A DNA stretch of 19,237 nt from Clostridiales bacterium. Its GTDB lineage: Bacteria > Bacillota > Clostridia > Christensenellales > Aristaeellaceae. Location: the NCBI GenBank assembly GCA_004557805.1, contig SFFS01000026.1, positions 1 to 19,237 on the forward strand. Reading direction: 5' to 3'. The notes beneath the pieces were generated by a model. The model worked only from the letters and a program-made list of their open reading frames with translations, was not told the DNA's origin and searched no databases. The translations under genes were made by a program, and so were the position numbers. This document shows positions 1 to 10,251 of the stretch, piece after piece. The first letter of the stretch is position 1. Every line of letters starts with the position of its first letter.

Positions 1-805
1 CGCCCGTGCCGTGAATCGCGCCGGAGAACATCGGCGCGCGGTGCAGGTTTTCGCGGATGATCTTATGCGTCTTTTCGTTCGTATACGTCAGATAGCCCAG
101 GCCGCGGTTTTTCAGCTCCCGGTCGGTCAGGAAGGAAAACGGCGTAACCGGATCGTCCCCCGGCTGCGGCTCCATGCGCGAAAAGTCGATCGTCCGGCCG
201 TCGACGCGCGCGGGCGTCCCGGTCTTAAAGCGGCGCAGTTCGAACCCCAGCCGCTCCAGCGCGGGCGAGAGCGTCAGCGACGCGCAGAGCCCCTGCGGGC
301 CGCCCTGCCAGGTCGCCTCGCCGATGATGATGCGGCTTTTAAGGTACACGCCTGTGGAAAGCACCGCCGCACGGCAGGGGATCGTCTCGCCGGTCGTCGT
401 TTTCACGGCGCATACGCGCCCGTGATCCTCCACCACGTCGCATACCTCGGCCTGACGGATCTCCAGATTTTCCTGGCTGAGAATCGCGTTGAGCATGCGC
501 TTTTTGTAGGCCGCCTTGTCAGCCTGCGCGCGCAGCGAATGCACCGCCGGGCCCTTGCCCGTGTTAAGCATGCGCGACTGAATGAACACATCGTCGATCG
601 CGCGGCCCATTTCGCCGCCGAGCGCGTCGATTTCGCGCACCAGATGCCCTTTGCCCGTGCCGCCGATGGCCGGATTGCACGGCATCATCGCCACCTGATC
701 GAGATGCAGCGTCAGCAGCAGCGTCTTTACGCCCATGTGCGCCGCGGCCAGCGCCGCCTCGCACCCCGCATGGCCCGCGCCCGCAACGACCAGCTCAAAC
801 TCCAT
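1..805 (-). CDS. mnmG: MnmG (GidA) tRNA uridine-34 modification enzyme, N-terminal part, cut by window edge
   Basis: FAD- and NADH-dependent subunit that, with the GTPase MnmE, adds the carboxymethylaminomethyl group to U34 of certain tRNAs in the cytoplasm. Reading the minus strand from ATG 805 gives 268 residues with no stop. They open with MEFELVVAGAGHAGCEAALA, an FAD dinucleotide fold (GxGxxG at residues 9-14), followed by the family-typical PCNPAIGGTGKGHL near residues 43-56. The family is about 620-650 residues, so under half is present; the rest lies beyond position 1. The visible part stops just before where the family's YCPS signature is expected. The start is supported by GGAGGC (complement of 816-821) about 10 nt upstream. 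The gene has its own consensus promoter and diverges from rho; mnmE is not in the window. Identity is essentially certain. Confidence 0.96.
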   Translation of the reverse strand, partial: MEFELVVAGAGHAGCEAALAAAHMGVKTLLLTLHLDQVAMMPCNPAIGGTGKGHLVREIDALGGEMGRAIDDVFIQSRMLNTGKGPAVHSLRAQADKAAYKKRMLNAILSQENLEIRQAEVCDVVEDHGRVCAVKTTTGETIPCRAAVLSTGVYLKSRIIIGEATWQGGPQGLCASLTLSPALERLGFELRRFKTGTPARVDGRTIDFSRMEPQPGDDPVTPFSFLTDRELKNRGLGYLTYTNEKTHKIIRENLHRAPMFSGAIHGTG

Positions 806-851
806 ATGAAAAACCGCCTCCGGTTCAAATCAGAATAAAACCCCATATTGT

Positions 852-879
852 ATTATACCGCACGGTTTTCAGATGTCAA
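852..879 (-). promoter_or_regulatory. sigma-A-type promoter for mnmG
   Basis: On the minus strand a perfect TTGACA (complement of 874-879) and a perfect TATAAT (complement of 852-857) are separated by 16 bp. Transcription would begin near 845, about 40 nt before the mnmG ATG. Both hexamers match consensus fully, so strong constitutive expression is likely. Confidence 0.85.
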
Positions 880-920
880 CGAAGGATATTCATCCCGCGG
901 ATGCATGAAAAAAGCAGCCC

Positions 921-949
921 TTGACGCATTCGCGCAGCTTTGCTATAAT
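921..949 (+). promoter_or_regulatory. extended -10 promoter for rho
   Basis: TTGACG at 921-926, a 17-bp spacer and a perfect TATAAT at 944-949, with a TGC extended -10 element directly in front. The predicted start near 956 gives a leader of about 140 nt before the rho start codon, unusually long and therefore a likely regulatory leader. It is divergent from the mnmG promoter, with about 40 bp between the two -35 boxes. Confidence 0.85.
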
Positions 950-981
950 TTTTTATATCGTTTCTTACATGCTTTGATGGT

Positions 982-1040
982 ATGCATAATTTTATTTTCC
1001 CGTCCATAGAATAAGCCCAGCTCCGGTTTTGAGCTTTTTT
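982..1040 (+). promoter_or_regulatory. candidate attenuator in the rho leader: 10-codon ORF followed by a terminator-like hairpin
   Basis: Inside the rho leader a short frame ATG 982 to TAA 1014 encodes MHNFIFPSIE, with only a weak ribosome site. Four nucleotides after its stop, AGCTC (1019-1023) can pair with GAGCT (1031-1035), followed by a run of T to 1040. A second GAGC at 1043-1046 could compete for the same GCTC. The stem is only 5 bp, so this is a candidate. Rho is known to limit its own synthesis by premature termination in other bacteria. Confidence 0.35.
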
Positions 1041-1094
1041 CTGAGCATGTTTTTTGTTTTGTCCGGTGTATTTATATCCAGGAGGGATACTGTC

Positions 1095-3749
<2,655 letters not shown>

Positions 3750-3757
3750 CCGATCAA

Positions 3758-3780
3758 TTTTCCGCGCAGTGCGCGGAAAA
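3758..3780. repeat. perfect 10-bp inverted repeat just after rho
   Basis: TTTTCCGCGC (3758-3767) and GCGCGGAAAA (3771-3780) form a perfect stem with an AGT loop, 8 bp after the rho stop. On the plus strand no T-run follows, so it is at best a weak intrinsic terminator for rho; it could protect the 3' end of the mRNA. Confidence 0.6.
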
Positions 3781-3820
3781 AGCAGGGCGGCGCGGGATCA
3801 TGAATCCTGCGCCGCCTGCT
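3776..3820 (-). terminator. intrinsic terminator reading on the minus strand
   Basis: On the minus strand AGCAGGCGGCGC (complement of 3809-3820) pairs, with one bulged base, with the complement of 3781-3793. An inner GGAT/ATCC pairing extends the stem, and five T follow directly (complement of 3777-3781). This is a good terminator for something transcribed leftward, yet the nearest leftward gene (ending at 4335) already has its own terminator at 4247-4285. It therefore suggests a separate minus-strand transcript in between. Confidence 0.65.
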
Positions 3821-4246
3821 TGCATACGGGAGATTGCCGCCGCCCTTCAGGAACGCCGGGCCGTATTGGCGAGAACGGAACTCAACGCCTCTCCTCCGCC
3901 GGCAGTTGCATTCCTCTGCGGCTTCCGGTTTCTGGTGCATGCCGCGTCAGCCGCGCCCTGCGCGGCAAAATCCAACACTCGTCCATAAAGACAGCGAATT
4001 CTCCACGAGGCCGCACGAAGAATTCGTTCACGTTCACAGGGAACGCCGCCACACCCTCGTCGCTTCCGCAACGAACCGAGATGGTTTAGCGGGACTGAAT
4101 CGGGGTTGCCCGCCAAGCAGCTCCACCGTGAAGAATCGCCATGAGCGCTTCGTTTTCTTTGCCGCATTCAAAATATTATATTTCGACCGCATTTCCCTTT
4201 GCTTTTCATGAATCATCACAGGAACCCACGGTAAAATCCAGCGCGC
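3821..4246 (-). other. gene-free stretch, possible minus-strand non-coding RNA
   Basis: No convincing protein gene lies here on either strand; the open frames lack ribosome sites and domain-like sequence. Seen on the minus strand: a TATAAT (complement of 4175-4180) in a local AT-rich patch without a clear -35 box, then about 350 nt of GC-rich sequence ending at the terminator 3776-3820. Internal pairings include TCGTTGC and GCGACGA around a GGAA loop (complement of 4055-4072), GAATTCT/AGAATTC (complement of 3996-4025) and TGCCGCG/CGCGGCA (complement of 3940-3968). Conserved features of RNase P RNA, tmRNA, SRP RNA or T-box leaders were not found. It may also be a degraded gene or a genome repeat. 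Confidence 0.35.
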
Positions 4247-4313
4247 AAAAAAGGACGTCCGGAAAATTCGCAAACCTTCCGGACGCCCGTTTTTCTCCGC
4301 CGCAAGCGGCGGA
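4247..4313 (-). terminator. terminator of the flavoprotein gene
   Basis: On the minus strand CGTCCGGAA (complement of 4277-4285) pairs perfectly with TTCCGGACG (complement of 4256-4264), followed by six T (complement of 4247-4252). A second hairpin, TCCGCCGC/GCGGCGGA around 4296-4313, sits between it and the stop codon. Read on the plus strand, the main stem is followed by CCCGTTTTT, so it may act in both directions. Confidence 0.85.
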
Positions 4314-4334
4314 AAGCTTATCCGTGTAAAACTT

Positions 4335-6215
4335 TTACTTCGCGTATTCCACAGCGCTCGCACCGGCAATGCGGCCGAACACCACGAAGTCCGCAACAGC
4401 GTTGCCGCCCAGGCGGTTCGCGCCGTGTACGCCGCCGGTCACTTCGCCGGCTGCGAACAGGCCGCTGATCGCCTCGCCCGCTTCCGTCAGCACTTCGGCG
4501 GCGGGGTTAATCTTCAGGCCGCCCATGGTGTGATGCACGCCCGCAGTCACCTTGATCGCATAGTAAGGCGCGGTATCGAGCGGATCGGCGAAGCTGGTGC
4601 GGCCGAATTCCGCATCGGTTTTGCTGGCCACGCACTCGTTCCATGCGTTCATCGTGGCGGCGAAGGTTTCCGCATCGACGCCCATGGCTTCGGCCAGCGC
4701 TTCGTAGGTTTCACCGGTTACGGTGTAGCCCTTCTTGATGTAGCCGCCGATGACGCTGGAAGCGTCCGCCATCTTCTGATCGACGACCAGCCAGCTGTAG
4801 CTGCCAGGCTGGGCGATTTCCGCCGCGGACACCACGTCGCGCGTGCCGACTTCATCAATAAAGCGCTTGCCTTCGGCGTTGACGAGAATCGCGCCGTCGC
4901 CGCGTAGGCCTTCGGTGATGAGGGCGGCGGTGTTGGCTTCAACAGTGGGGTGAATCTGAATCTGATCCATATCCACGGTGGCCGCGCCGACGGCGGTCGC
5001 CATGGCGATGCCCTGGCCCTGCGCGCCGGGGGCGTTGGTGGTCATGAAGCCCGCAAGCTCGGGCTTGTATTCGGTCACCATGTCAAGATTCGCGCCGAAG
5101 CCGCCGGTCGCGAGAATGACGGCCTTGGCGTTGACGGTGATTTCCGTTTCGCCCGCCATGGCGGTCACGCCGCAGACGGCGCCCGATTCGTTCGTTTTCA
5201 GCGCGGCGGCGAGGGTATTGGTCAGCAGGGTCACGCCGCGATCCGTGCAGGCCTTCTCCAGCACCGGCACGATATAGGAGCCGACGGCGATGGTCTTGCC
5301 CTCGTCGTTCACGGGACGATGAATGCGCTTGACGGACGCGCCGCCGAAGCTGCCCACGCTCGTCAGCTTCGCGCCGACGGTATCGAGCCATTCAATGGAA
5401 GCCGCGGAGTTTTCGCACAGGGTCTTGACCAGCTCGGGATCGTTCACGCCCTTGCCGCCGATCATCGTATCGAGTTCCATCAGCTCGACGGAATCGAAGT
5501 ATCCTTCGGGATTGGCCTGATACGCATCCCACTGCTCCTTCACCGTCGCTGCAAGCGCGGTGATGGTTTCGTTATCTGCATAGCTGCCCGCAGCGGAGGC
5601 AAGCGTCTTTTCCACGCCCGCGCTCTCGCCGAACTCGTTCGCGTCCTGCAGGGGCGTCTTGGCGGCGTTCATGCCGCCGGTTGCGCGCACGGAGTTGCCG
5701 CCTACCATCGGCTGGCCCTCAATGAGCACGACGGTCTTGCCCGCGTCGGCCGCAGTGATGGCCGCAGTCATGCCTGCGCCGCCCGCGCCGATGATGGCCA
5801 CGTCGCAGTCGTATTCGGTCACGACGGCCTCTTCAGCCTTTTCGGCCTTTTCCTGATAATCAGCCGGATCGACGCCCGCGCTCTCCAGCGCGGCGGCAGC
5901 CGCCGCCAGAATCGCGTCGGAAGTCACGGTCGCGCCGGAAACCGCATCCACGGCGATGGAGCCGGTCGCGGCGATTTCGGCGGGCAGCGCTTCCAGCGCC
6001 TTATCGCCGATGCCGGGGGTTTCGTTCGGGCCTTCCGCCGCGCAGGTAACGATCGCGCCGTCCTTCAGGCCGATCGTCACGGTCACGTCGCCGCCCATGC
6101 CCTTGGCGGAAGCGGAAAATTCACCGGTCACGCCGGCCGGAACCGCTTCGCCCATCGCAGCGGACGACAGCGCCAGCAGACAGGCGGTCAAAATCGCGAA
6201 GATACGTTTGAACAT
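4335..6215 (-). CDS. secreted FMN- and FAD-containing fumarate-reductase-like flavoprotein
   Basis: Predicted 626-residue extracytoplasmic reductase of the flavocytochrome c / urocanate reductase type, probably using an organic acceptor such as fumarate or a related enoate. ATG 6215 is preferred: AAGGAGG (complement of 6224-6230) lies 8 nt upstream, and the longer TTG-initiated frame starts inside that ribosome site. Order: Sec signal peptide (about 1-24); FMN-binding domain (about 30-112) with the ApbE flavinylation motif D90-A-V-S-G-A-T96, Thr96 being the expected FMN attachment site; FAD domain beginning GAGGAG (143-148). Residues matching the four catalytic positions of Shewanella fumarate reductase are present by motif: His422 (IHPT), Arg459 (TRD), His561 or His562 (HHTMGG) and Arg601 (NRLGGN). 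There is no haem CxxCH, so electrons must come from another carrier. Substrate cannot be told from sequence. It lies 77 bp downstream of glgP. Confidence 0.9.
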   Translation of the reverse strand: MFKRIFAILTACLLALSSAAMGEAVPAGVTGEFSASAKGMGGDVTVTIGLKDGAIVTCAAEGPNETPGIGDKALEALPAEIAATGSIAVDAVSGATVTSDAILAAAAAALESAGVDPADYQEKAEKAEEAVVTEYDCDVAIIGAGGAGMTAAITAADAGKTVVLIEGQPMVGGNSVRATGGMNAAKTPLQDANEFGESAGVEKTLASAAGSYADNETITALAATVKEQWDAYQANPEGYFDSVELMELDTMIGGKGVNDPELVKTLCENSAASIEWLDTVGAKLTSVGSFGGASVKRIHRPVNDEGKTIAVGSYIVPVLEKACTDRGVTLLTNTLAAALKTNESGAVCGVTAMAGETEITVNAKAVILATGGFGANLDMVTEYKPELAGFMTTNAPGAQGQGIAMATAVGAATVDMDQIQIHPTVEANTAALITEGLRGDGAILVNAEGKRFIDEVGTRDVVSAAEIAQPGSYSWLVVDQKMADASSVIGGYIKKGYTVTGETYEALAEAMGVDAETFAATMNAWNECVASKTDAEFGRTSFADPLDTAPYYAIKVTAGVHHTMGGLKINPAAEVLTEAGEAISGLFAAGEVTGGVHGANRLGGNAVADFVVFGRIAGASAVEYAK

Positions 6216-6257
6216 CTTGCAATCCTCCTTCAAACAATGTATTTCGAATCATTGCGT

Positions 6258-6266
6258 ATTTTATCA
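6258..6266 (-). promoter_or_regulatory. possible extended -10 promoter for the flavoprotein gene
   Basis: On the minus strand TGATAAAAT (complement of 6258-6266) is an extended -10 element with one mismatch in the hexamer. No -35 box is recognisable at the right distance. It would start transcription near 6251, about 36 nt before the ATG, in the 77-bp gap after glgP where no clear terminator is seen; read-through from glgP is also possible. Confidence 0.4.
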
Positions 6267-6292
6267 CAAATTTACCGGTGCGGCTATGCTTT

Positions 6293-8617
6293 TTACTGAA
6301 CGCGCCATATCTTTTCGGCATACTCGCGCACCGAGCGGTCAGACGAGAATTTGCCCGCATGCGCGATGTTGCGCAGCGCCTTGCGCGCGAATCCATCCGG
6401 ATCGTGCAGGAAATCGCCGTTGGCGCGCAGGCGCGCCTCGCGGTAGGAGGCGAAGTCCTTCAGCAGGAAATACGCGTCCGCAGGCTGCCAGCTCGCGCCG
6501 TCGAGCAGCGAAGATTTCAAATCGGCCAGCGCGCCGTCCGGATCGCCGAAGGTTCCGTCGTCCAGCGCGTCGAGCGCGCGGCGGATGTGCGGATCGGCCT
6601 CGTAGAGCGCGCGCGGGCGGTATCCGGCGCGGAGCGCCTCCAGTTCCTCCACCGTCGCGCCGAAGGGGTAGTTGTTCTCATCGCCCGCCTCGGCGAAAAT
6701 CTCGACGTTCGCGCCGTCGCGCGTGCCGAGCGTAACCGCGCCGGAGAGCATCATCTTCATATTGCCGGTGCCGCTGGCTTCTTTGCCCGCGGTGGAAATC
6801 TGCTCGGAAATATCGGTCGCGGGGATGATCTTCTCGGCCAGCGAGCAGTTGTAGTTCGCGGCGAACACCACGCGCAGGCGGTCGTTCATTTCCGGATCGG
6901 CGTTGATCTTCTCCGCCATGCGGCAAATCAACGCGATAACGGCCTTCGCGCGCGCGTAGGTCGGATACGCCTTGCCCGCAAACAGCACCAGCTGCGGCGC
7001 AAACTCGCCGATTTCGCCGTTTTTCAGCCCCAGATACAGATCCCATACGCTCAGCGCGTTGAGCAGCTGGCGCTTGTATTCGTGCAGGCGCTTCACCTGC
7101 GCGTCGAGCAGGAAGTCCGCCGGAACGCACACGCCCTCCTCGCGCTCGAGATAGGCGTAGAATTTCTCGCGGTTCGCGCGCTTGACGGCGCGGAAATCGC
7201 GCACGAGCGCATCGTCAAGCTGCCCTTCCAGCCGGGAAAGCTGCGAAAGGTCGGTCAGGAATCCGTCGCCGATGCGGCTTTCCAGCAGCCGCGTCAGCCC
7301 CGGATTGCACAGCGCCAGCCAGCGCCGCTGCGTCACGCCGTTGGTCACGTTCAGAATGCGGCCGGGGAAGGCGCGGTCCCAATCGCGCAGGACGGTCTGC
7401 TTCAGCAGCTCCGTGTGCAGCTCGGCCACACCGTTGACGCGCCCGCACACATAGCAGCACAGGCTCGCCATGTGCGCGCGCCCATCCTCGATGATCGCAA
7501 GGCCCGTTTCCTGCCGGCAGCGCTCGTCGATGCGGCGGAGAATCGCCGTGATTTCCGACGAAACCGCGCTCAGCACGCGCATGTTCCAGCATTCGAGCGC
7601 TTCGGGCATAACGGTGTGATTGGTGTAGAAGAACGTATCGCGCGCGATTTCGAGCGCATCGTCGAACGAAACGCCGCGCAGCCCCAGCAGGCGAATCAGC
7701 TCGGGAATCGCCATCGTCGGGTGCGTATCGTTGAGCTGCACGGCGTTCAGCGCCGCAAAGCGGCTCCAATCGCCGTCGCCGTTCGCTTTTTCGAAGGCGC
7801 GCAGCATATCCTGCATCGACGCGCTGCACAGCACATATTCCTGCACCGCGCGCAGCTTCTGTCCGGCGAACCCGCTGTCGCACGGATAGAGCACGGAGGT
7901 AATCGTCTCGGCGCGCTGGCGCGCGGCGGCCGCCTGCGCGTAGCGCTGCGCGTGGAACGCAGCCAGGTCCAGGTTCGTTTCGCTCTCGGTCTGCCACAGG
8001 CGCAGCGTGCCCACGCTGCCGCTGCGATAGCCCACTACGGGCATATCGTAGGGCACCGCCGTCACGTTTTCGCCGCGCAGCGGCACCGTCACAGCCAGCT
8101 CCTCGCGGCGGATGCTCCACGGATCGCCCGCCCGCGCCCAGTCGTCGGGATGTTCGTGCTGGCCCTCTTCGTCGATCGTCTGCCGGAACAACCCGAACCG
8201 GTAGCGCAGGCCGTAGCCGTCGAGCGGAATGTTCTGCGCGGCGGCGCTGTCGAGGTAGCAGGAAGCAAGGCGGCCCAGGCCGCCGTTTCCCAGCGCCGGT
8301 TCTTCGTGGTCCTCCAGGGCGAGCAGCTTCTCGTCCGCGCCGCGCTTTTTCAGCTCGGCGCGCACGTCCTCCAGCGCGCCCAGCGAAAGGAGGTTATTTT
8401 CCAACAGCCGGCCGATCAGGTATTCCGCGGAAAGATACACCGCGCGGCGGCCCTCGGTGCGCGCGCGCTGCGTGCGCGTCCAGTCGGGCGCGATTTCGCG
8501 CATCACCGCCTGGGCGAGCGCATCCTCAAACTGGCCGTCTCCGGCCGTTTCCAGCGTCGCATGATGTTCCGCCAGCAGAATTTTCTCCGCCTCGTTCAAA
8601 AGCGCGCCTGCGTTCAT
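6293..8617 (-). CDS. glgP: glycogen/maltodextrin phosphorylase (GT35)
   Basis: Pyridoxal-phosphate enzyme that releases glucose-1-phosphate from the non-reducing ends of alpha-1,4-glucans, in the cytoplasm. It has 774 residues, within the usual 750-830. Start ATG 8617 (MNAGALLNEAEKILLAEHHA) has AGGAGG (complement of 8625-8630) 7 nt upstream; longer in-frame versions would run into malQ. Visible motifs are the glycine-rich LGNGGLGRLASCYLDS, and EASGTGNMKMMLSGAVTLGT, in which Lys621 is the expected PLP-binding lysine. The ATG overlaps the malQ stop by 4 bases (ATGA), indicating translational coupling. MalQ lengthens short dextrins so that the phosphorylase can use them. GlgP and MalP cannot be separated from sequence here. 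Confidence 0.96.
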   Translation of the reverse strand: MNAGALLNEAEKILLAEHHATLETAGDGQFEDALAQAVMREIAPDWTRTQRARTEGRRAVYLSAEYLIGRLLENNLLSLGALEDVRAELKKRGADEKLLALEDHEEPALGNGGLGRLASCYLDSAAAQNIPLDGYGLRYRFGLFRQTIDEEGQHEHPDDWARAGDPWSIRREELAVTVPLRGENVTAVPYDMPVVGYRSGSVGTLRLWQTESETNLDLAAFHAQRYAQAAAARQRAETITSVLYPCDSGFAGQKLRAVQEYVLCSASMQDMLRAFEKANGDGDWSRFAALNAVQLNDTHPTMAIPELIRLLGLRGVSFDDALEIARDTFFYTNHTVMPEALECWNMRVLSAVSSEITAILRRIDERCRQETGLAIIEDGRAHMASLCCYVCGRVNGVAELHTELLKQTVLRDWDRAFPGRILNVTNGVTQRRWLALCNPGLTRLLESRIGDGFLTDLSQLSRLEGQLDDALVRDFRAVKRANREKFYAYLEREEGVCVPADFLLDAQVKRLHEYKRQLLNALSVWDLYLGLKNGEIGEFAPQLVLFAGKAYPTYARAKAVIALICRMAEKINADPEMNDRLRVVFAANYNCSLAEKIIPATDISEQISTAGKEASGTGNMKMMLSGAVTLGTRDGANVEIFAEAGDENNYPFGATVEELEALRAGYRPRALYEADPHIRRALDALDDGTFGDPDGALADLKSSLLDGASWQPADAYFLLKDFASYREARLRANGDFLHDPDGFARKALRNIAHAGKFSSDRSVREYAEKIWRVQ

Positions 8618-10110
8618 CTTGTTTCCTCCTTTATAAGCCGTCCGGTTTTTTCCAGCTGCGCGCGAATCTGCGGCGCAAGCGCCGCAAGATCCGCGTCCGC
8701 GTCCATTCGCCATGTCCAGTTAAAATCGCCCACCGTGCCGGGCGTGTTCATGCGCGCGTCTCCGCCCAGACGAAGCCAGTCCTGCATGGGCACAATCGCC
8801 ATATACGCGCGGCTTTCCATCAGCGAACCGATCAGCGCGCCGGGCAGATCGGCCGCGCCGGGATAATGCCGCCGCACGTCCGCCAGCGTATTTTCATCCG
8901 CATGTTCGAGGAATCCGCAGAGGGTATCGTTATCGTGCGTCCCGGTATAGACCACGCTGTTTTCCTCGTATTCCGCGGGATTGTTCGGGTTGCCGTCGCC
9001 CCCGCCGAAAGCGAATTCCAGCACATGCATGCCCGGATAGCCGCAGCGGCGGATCAGCCGCCGCACGCGCGGGCTGACCACGCCCAGATCCTCCGCGACG
9101 ATCGACAGCCCCGGCGTCCTCTTCTCAACCTCGGCGAACAGCGGCCGCCCCGGCCCCTTGATCCACTCGCCCACGCGCGCCGTCGGCGAGGTAACGGGAA
9201 TGCTGTAATAGTTCGCAAAGCCGATGAAATGATCGATGCGTACGATGTCGAACCGCTCGGCGTTCTGCCGCATGCGCTCGACCCACCAGCCGTAACGCGT
9301 CTTTTTCAGCGCTTTCCAGTCGTACAGCGGGTTGCCCCAGCGCTGACCGTCGGCGCTGAAATAATCCGGCGGCACGCCCGCCACGTGCGTGGGCCGACCC
9401 TTTTCATCCAGCTGGAACAATTCCGGGTGCGCCCAGCAATCCGCGGAATCCTCCGAGGCGTAAATCGGCATATCGCCGAACAGCTTCACGCCGCGCTCGT
9501 TCGCATAGCGCTTCAGGCGCGCCCACTGCCTGCCGAACAGCCACTGCACATAGGCGTGATAGCCGGTTTCTTCGGCGGCTTCTTCCTTCAGCCGCGCAAG
9601 CGCGGCCGGGCTGCGGCGCGCATATTCCTCCGGCCAGTCCTGCCAGGCCGCGCCCTGATACCGCGCCTTCAGCGCGGAAAAAAGCGTCCAGTCCTCCAGC
9701 CATGGATGCCCGGCGGCGAACGCTTCCACCTGCGCCCGCGCCTTTTCGCCGCAGCGGGCATAAGAGACGCGCAGCGCCCGTTCCTTCGCCTCGCGCAGCG
9801 CGTCGCCGCGCAGCCCTGCGTCATGCGGCAGTGCCTCCGTGCACAGCATTTCGCGCTGCACCAGCTCGTCCAGATCGATCAGCAGCGGATCGCCCGCAAA
9901 CGCGGACGCGCTCTGATACGGCGAGCCGCCGAACCCCGCCGACCCCACGGGCAGCATCTGCCAGACGGTCTGCCCGCTGGCATGCAGAAAATCAACGAAC
10001 CGGTACGCCGCCGCGCCCAGCGTTCCCACGCCGCCCTCCGACGGCAGCGAAGTGATATGCATCAGCGTGCCCGCGCGGCGCGGCAGCTCCTTTTTCTTAG
10101 AAAACAGCAT
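8614..10110 (-). CDS. malQ: 4-alpha-glucanotransferase (amylomaltase, GH77)
   Basis: Transfers alpha-1,4-glucan segments between maltodextrins, releasing glucose; first gene of the malQ-glgP unit. It has 498 residues, typical of compact bacterial amylomaltases. Catalytic residues by motif: Asp293 in RIDHF (nucleophile), Glu340 in AEDLG (acid/base) and Asp393 in THDND (transition-state aspartate), nearly the same numbering as Thermus amylomaltase. Start ATG 10110 (MLFSKKKELPRRAGTLMHIT) is chosen because the likely promoter -10 lies at 10149-10154, so the longer frame from 10200 would not be fully transcribed. The upstream AGGAAGG is about 12 nt away, a loose fit, with a closer AAAGG near 10113-10117. 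The stop overlaps the glgP start by 4 bp. Confidence 0.95.
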   Translation of the reverse strand: MLFSKKKELPRRAGTLMHITSLPSEGGVGTLGAAAYRFVDFLHASGQTVWQMLPVGSAGFGGSPYQSASAFAGDPLLIDLDELVQREMLCTEALPHDAGLRGDALREAKERALRVSYARCGEKARAQVEAFAAGHPWLEDWTLFSALKARYQGAAWQDWPEEYARRSPAALARLKEEAAEETGYHAYVQWLFGRQWARLKRYANERGVKLFGDMPIYASEDSADCWAHPELFQLDEKGRPTHVAGVPPDYFSADGQRWGNPLYDWKALKKTRYGWWVERMRQNAERFDIVRIDHFIGFANYYSIPVTSPTARVGEWIKGPGRPLFAEVEKRTPGLSIVAEDLGVVSPRVRRLIRRCGYPGMHVLEFAFGGGDGNPNNPAEYEENSVVYTGTHDNDTLCGFLEHADENTLADVRRHYPGAADLPGALIGSLMESRAYMAIVPMQDWLRLGGDARMNTPGTVGDFNWTWRMDADADLAALAPQIRAQLEKTGRLIKEETR

Positions 10111-10148
10111 CGCCTTTCGACAGCCTTCCTTTGCCTCATTTTGGGGAA

Positions 10149-10154
10149 AGTATA
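10149..10154 (-). promoter_or_regulatory. probable -10 element for malQ-glgP
   Basis: On the minus strand TATACT (complement of 10149-10154) lies in an AT-rich stretch, giving a start near 10142 and a leader of about 32 nt. No good -35 box is present 16-18 bp upstream, which is common at activator-dependent promoters and fits control by the divergent AraC-type protein (inference). Confidence 0.5.
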
Positions 10155-10184
10155 CAACAAAACCCTCCAAAATAAAAGATGCTG

Positions 10185-10212
10185 TTGCTTTTTTCCGCAT
10201 TATCGCTATAAT
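10185..10212 (+). promoter_or_regulatory. promoter of the AraC-type regulator gene
   Basis: A perfect TATAAT at 10207-10212 with a partial -35 (TTGCTT at 10185-10190) and a 16-bp spacer. Transcription would begin near 10219, about 33 nt before the ATG. Its -35 region lies about 30 bp from the malQ -10, so a protein bound here could affect both directions. Confidence 0.6.
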
Positions 10213-10251
10213 AAATTCAAAACATTGAAAAAACTGCTTTCAGGAGGCGTC

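Noticed and set aside
11..838. 275-codon plus-strand open frame at the left edge
   Set aside because: Antisense of mnmG; the minus-strand translation has the FAD fold and MnmG signatures.
1029..1094. 22-residue N-terminal extension of Rho from TTG 1029 or ATG 1047
   Set aside because: There is no ribosome site before either, the region overlaps the leader hairpin, and AGGAGGG is well placed for TTG 1095.
4190..6215. lipoprotein reading of the flavoprotein signal (LTAC at residues 9-12)
   Set aside because: A cysteine at residue 12 leaves too short a hydrophobic core before it; an ordinary Sec signal ending near residue 24 fits better.
6278..8866. 862-codon plus-strand open frame
   Set aside because: Antisense shadow of glgP, whose PLP motif and other conserved motifs are clear on the minus strand.
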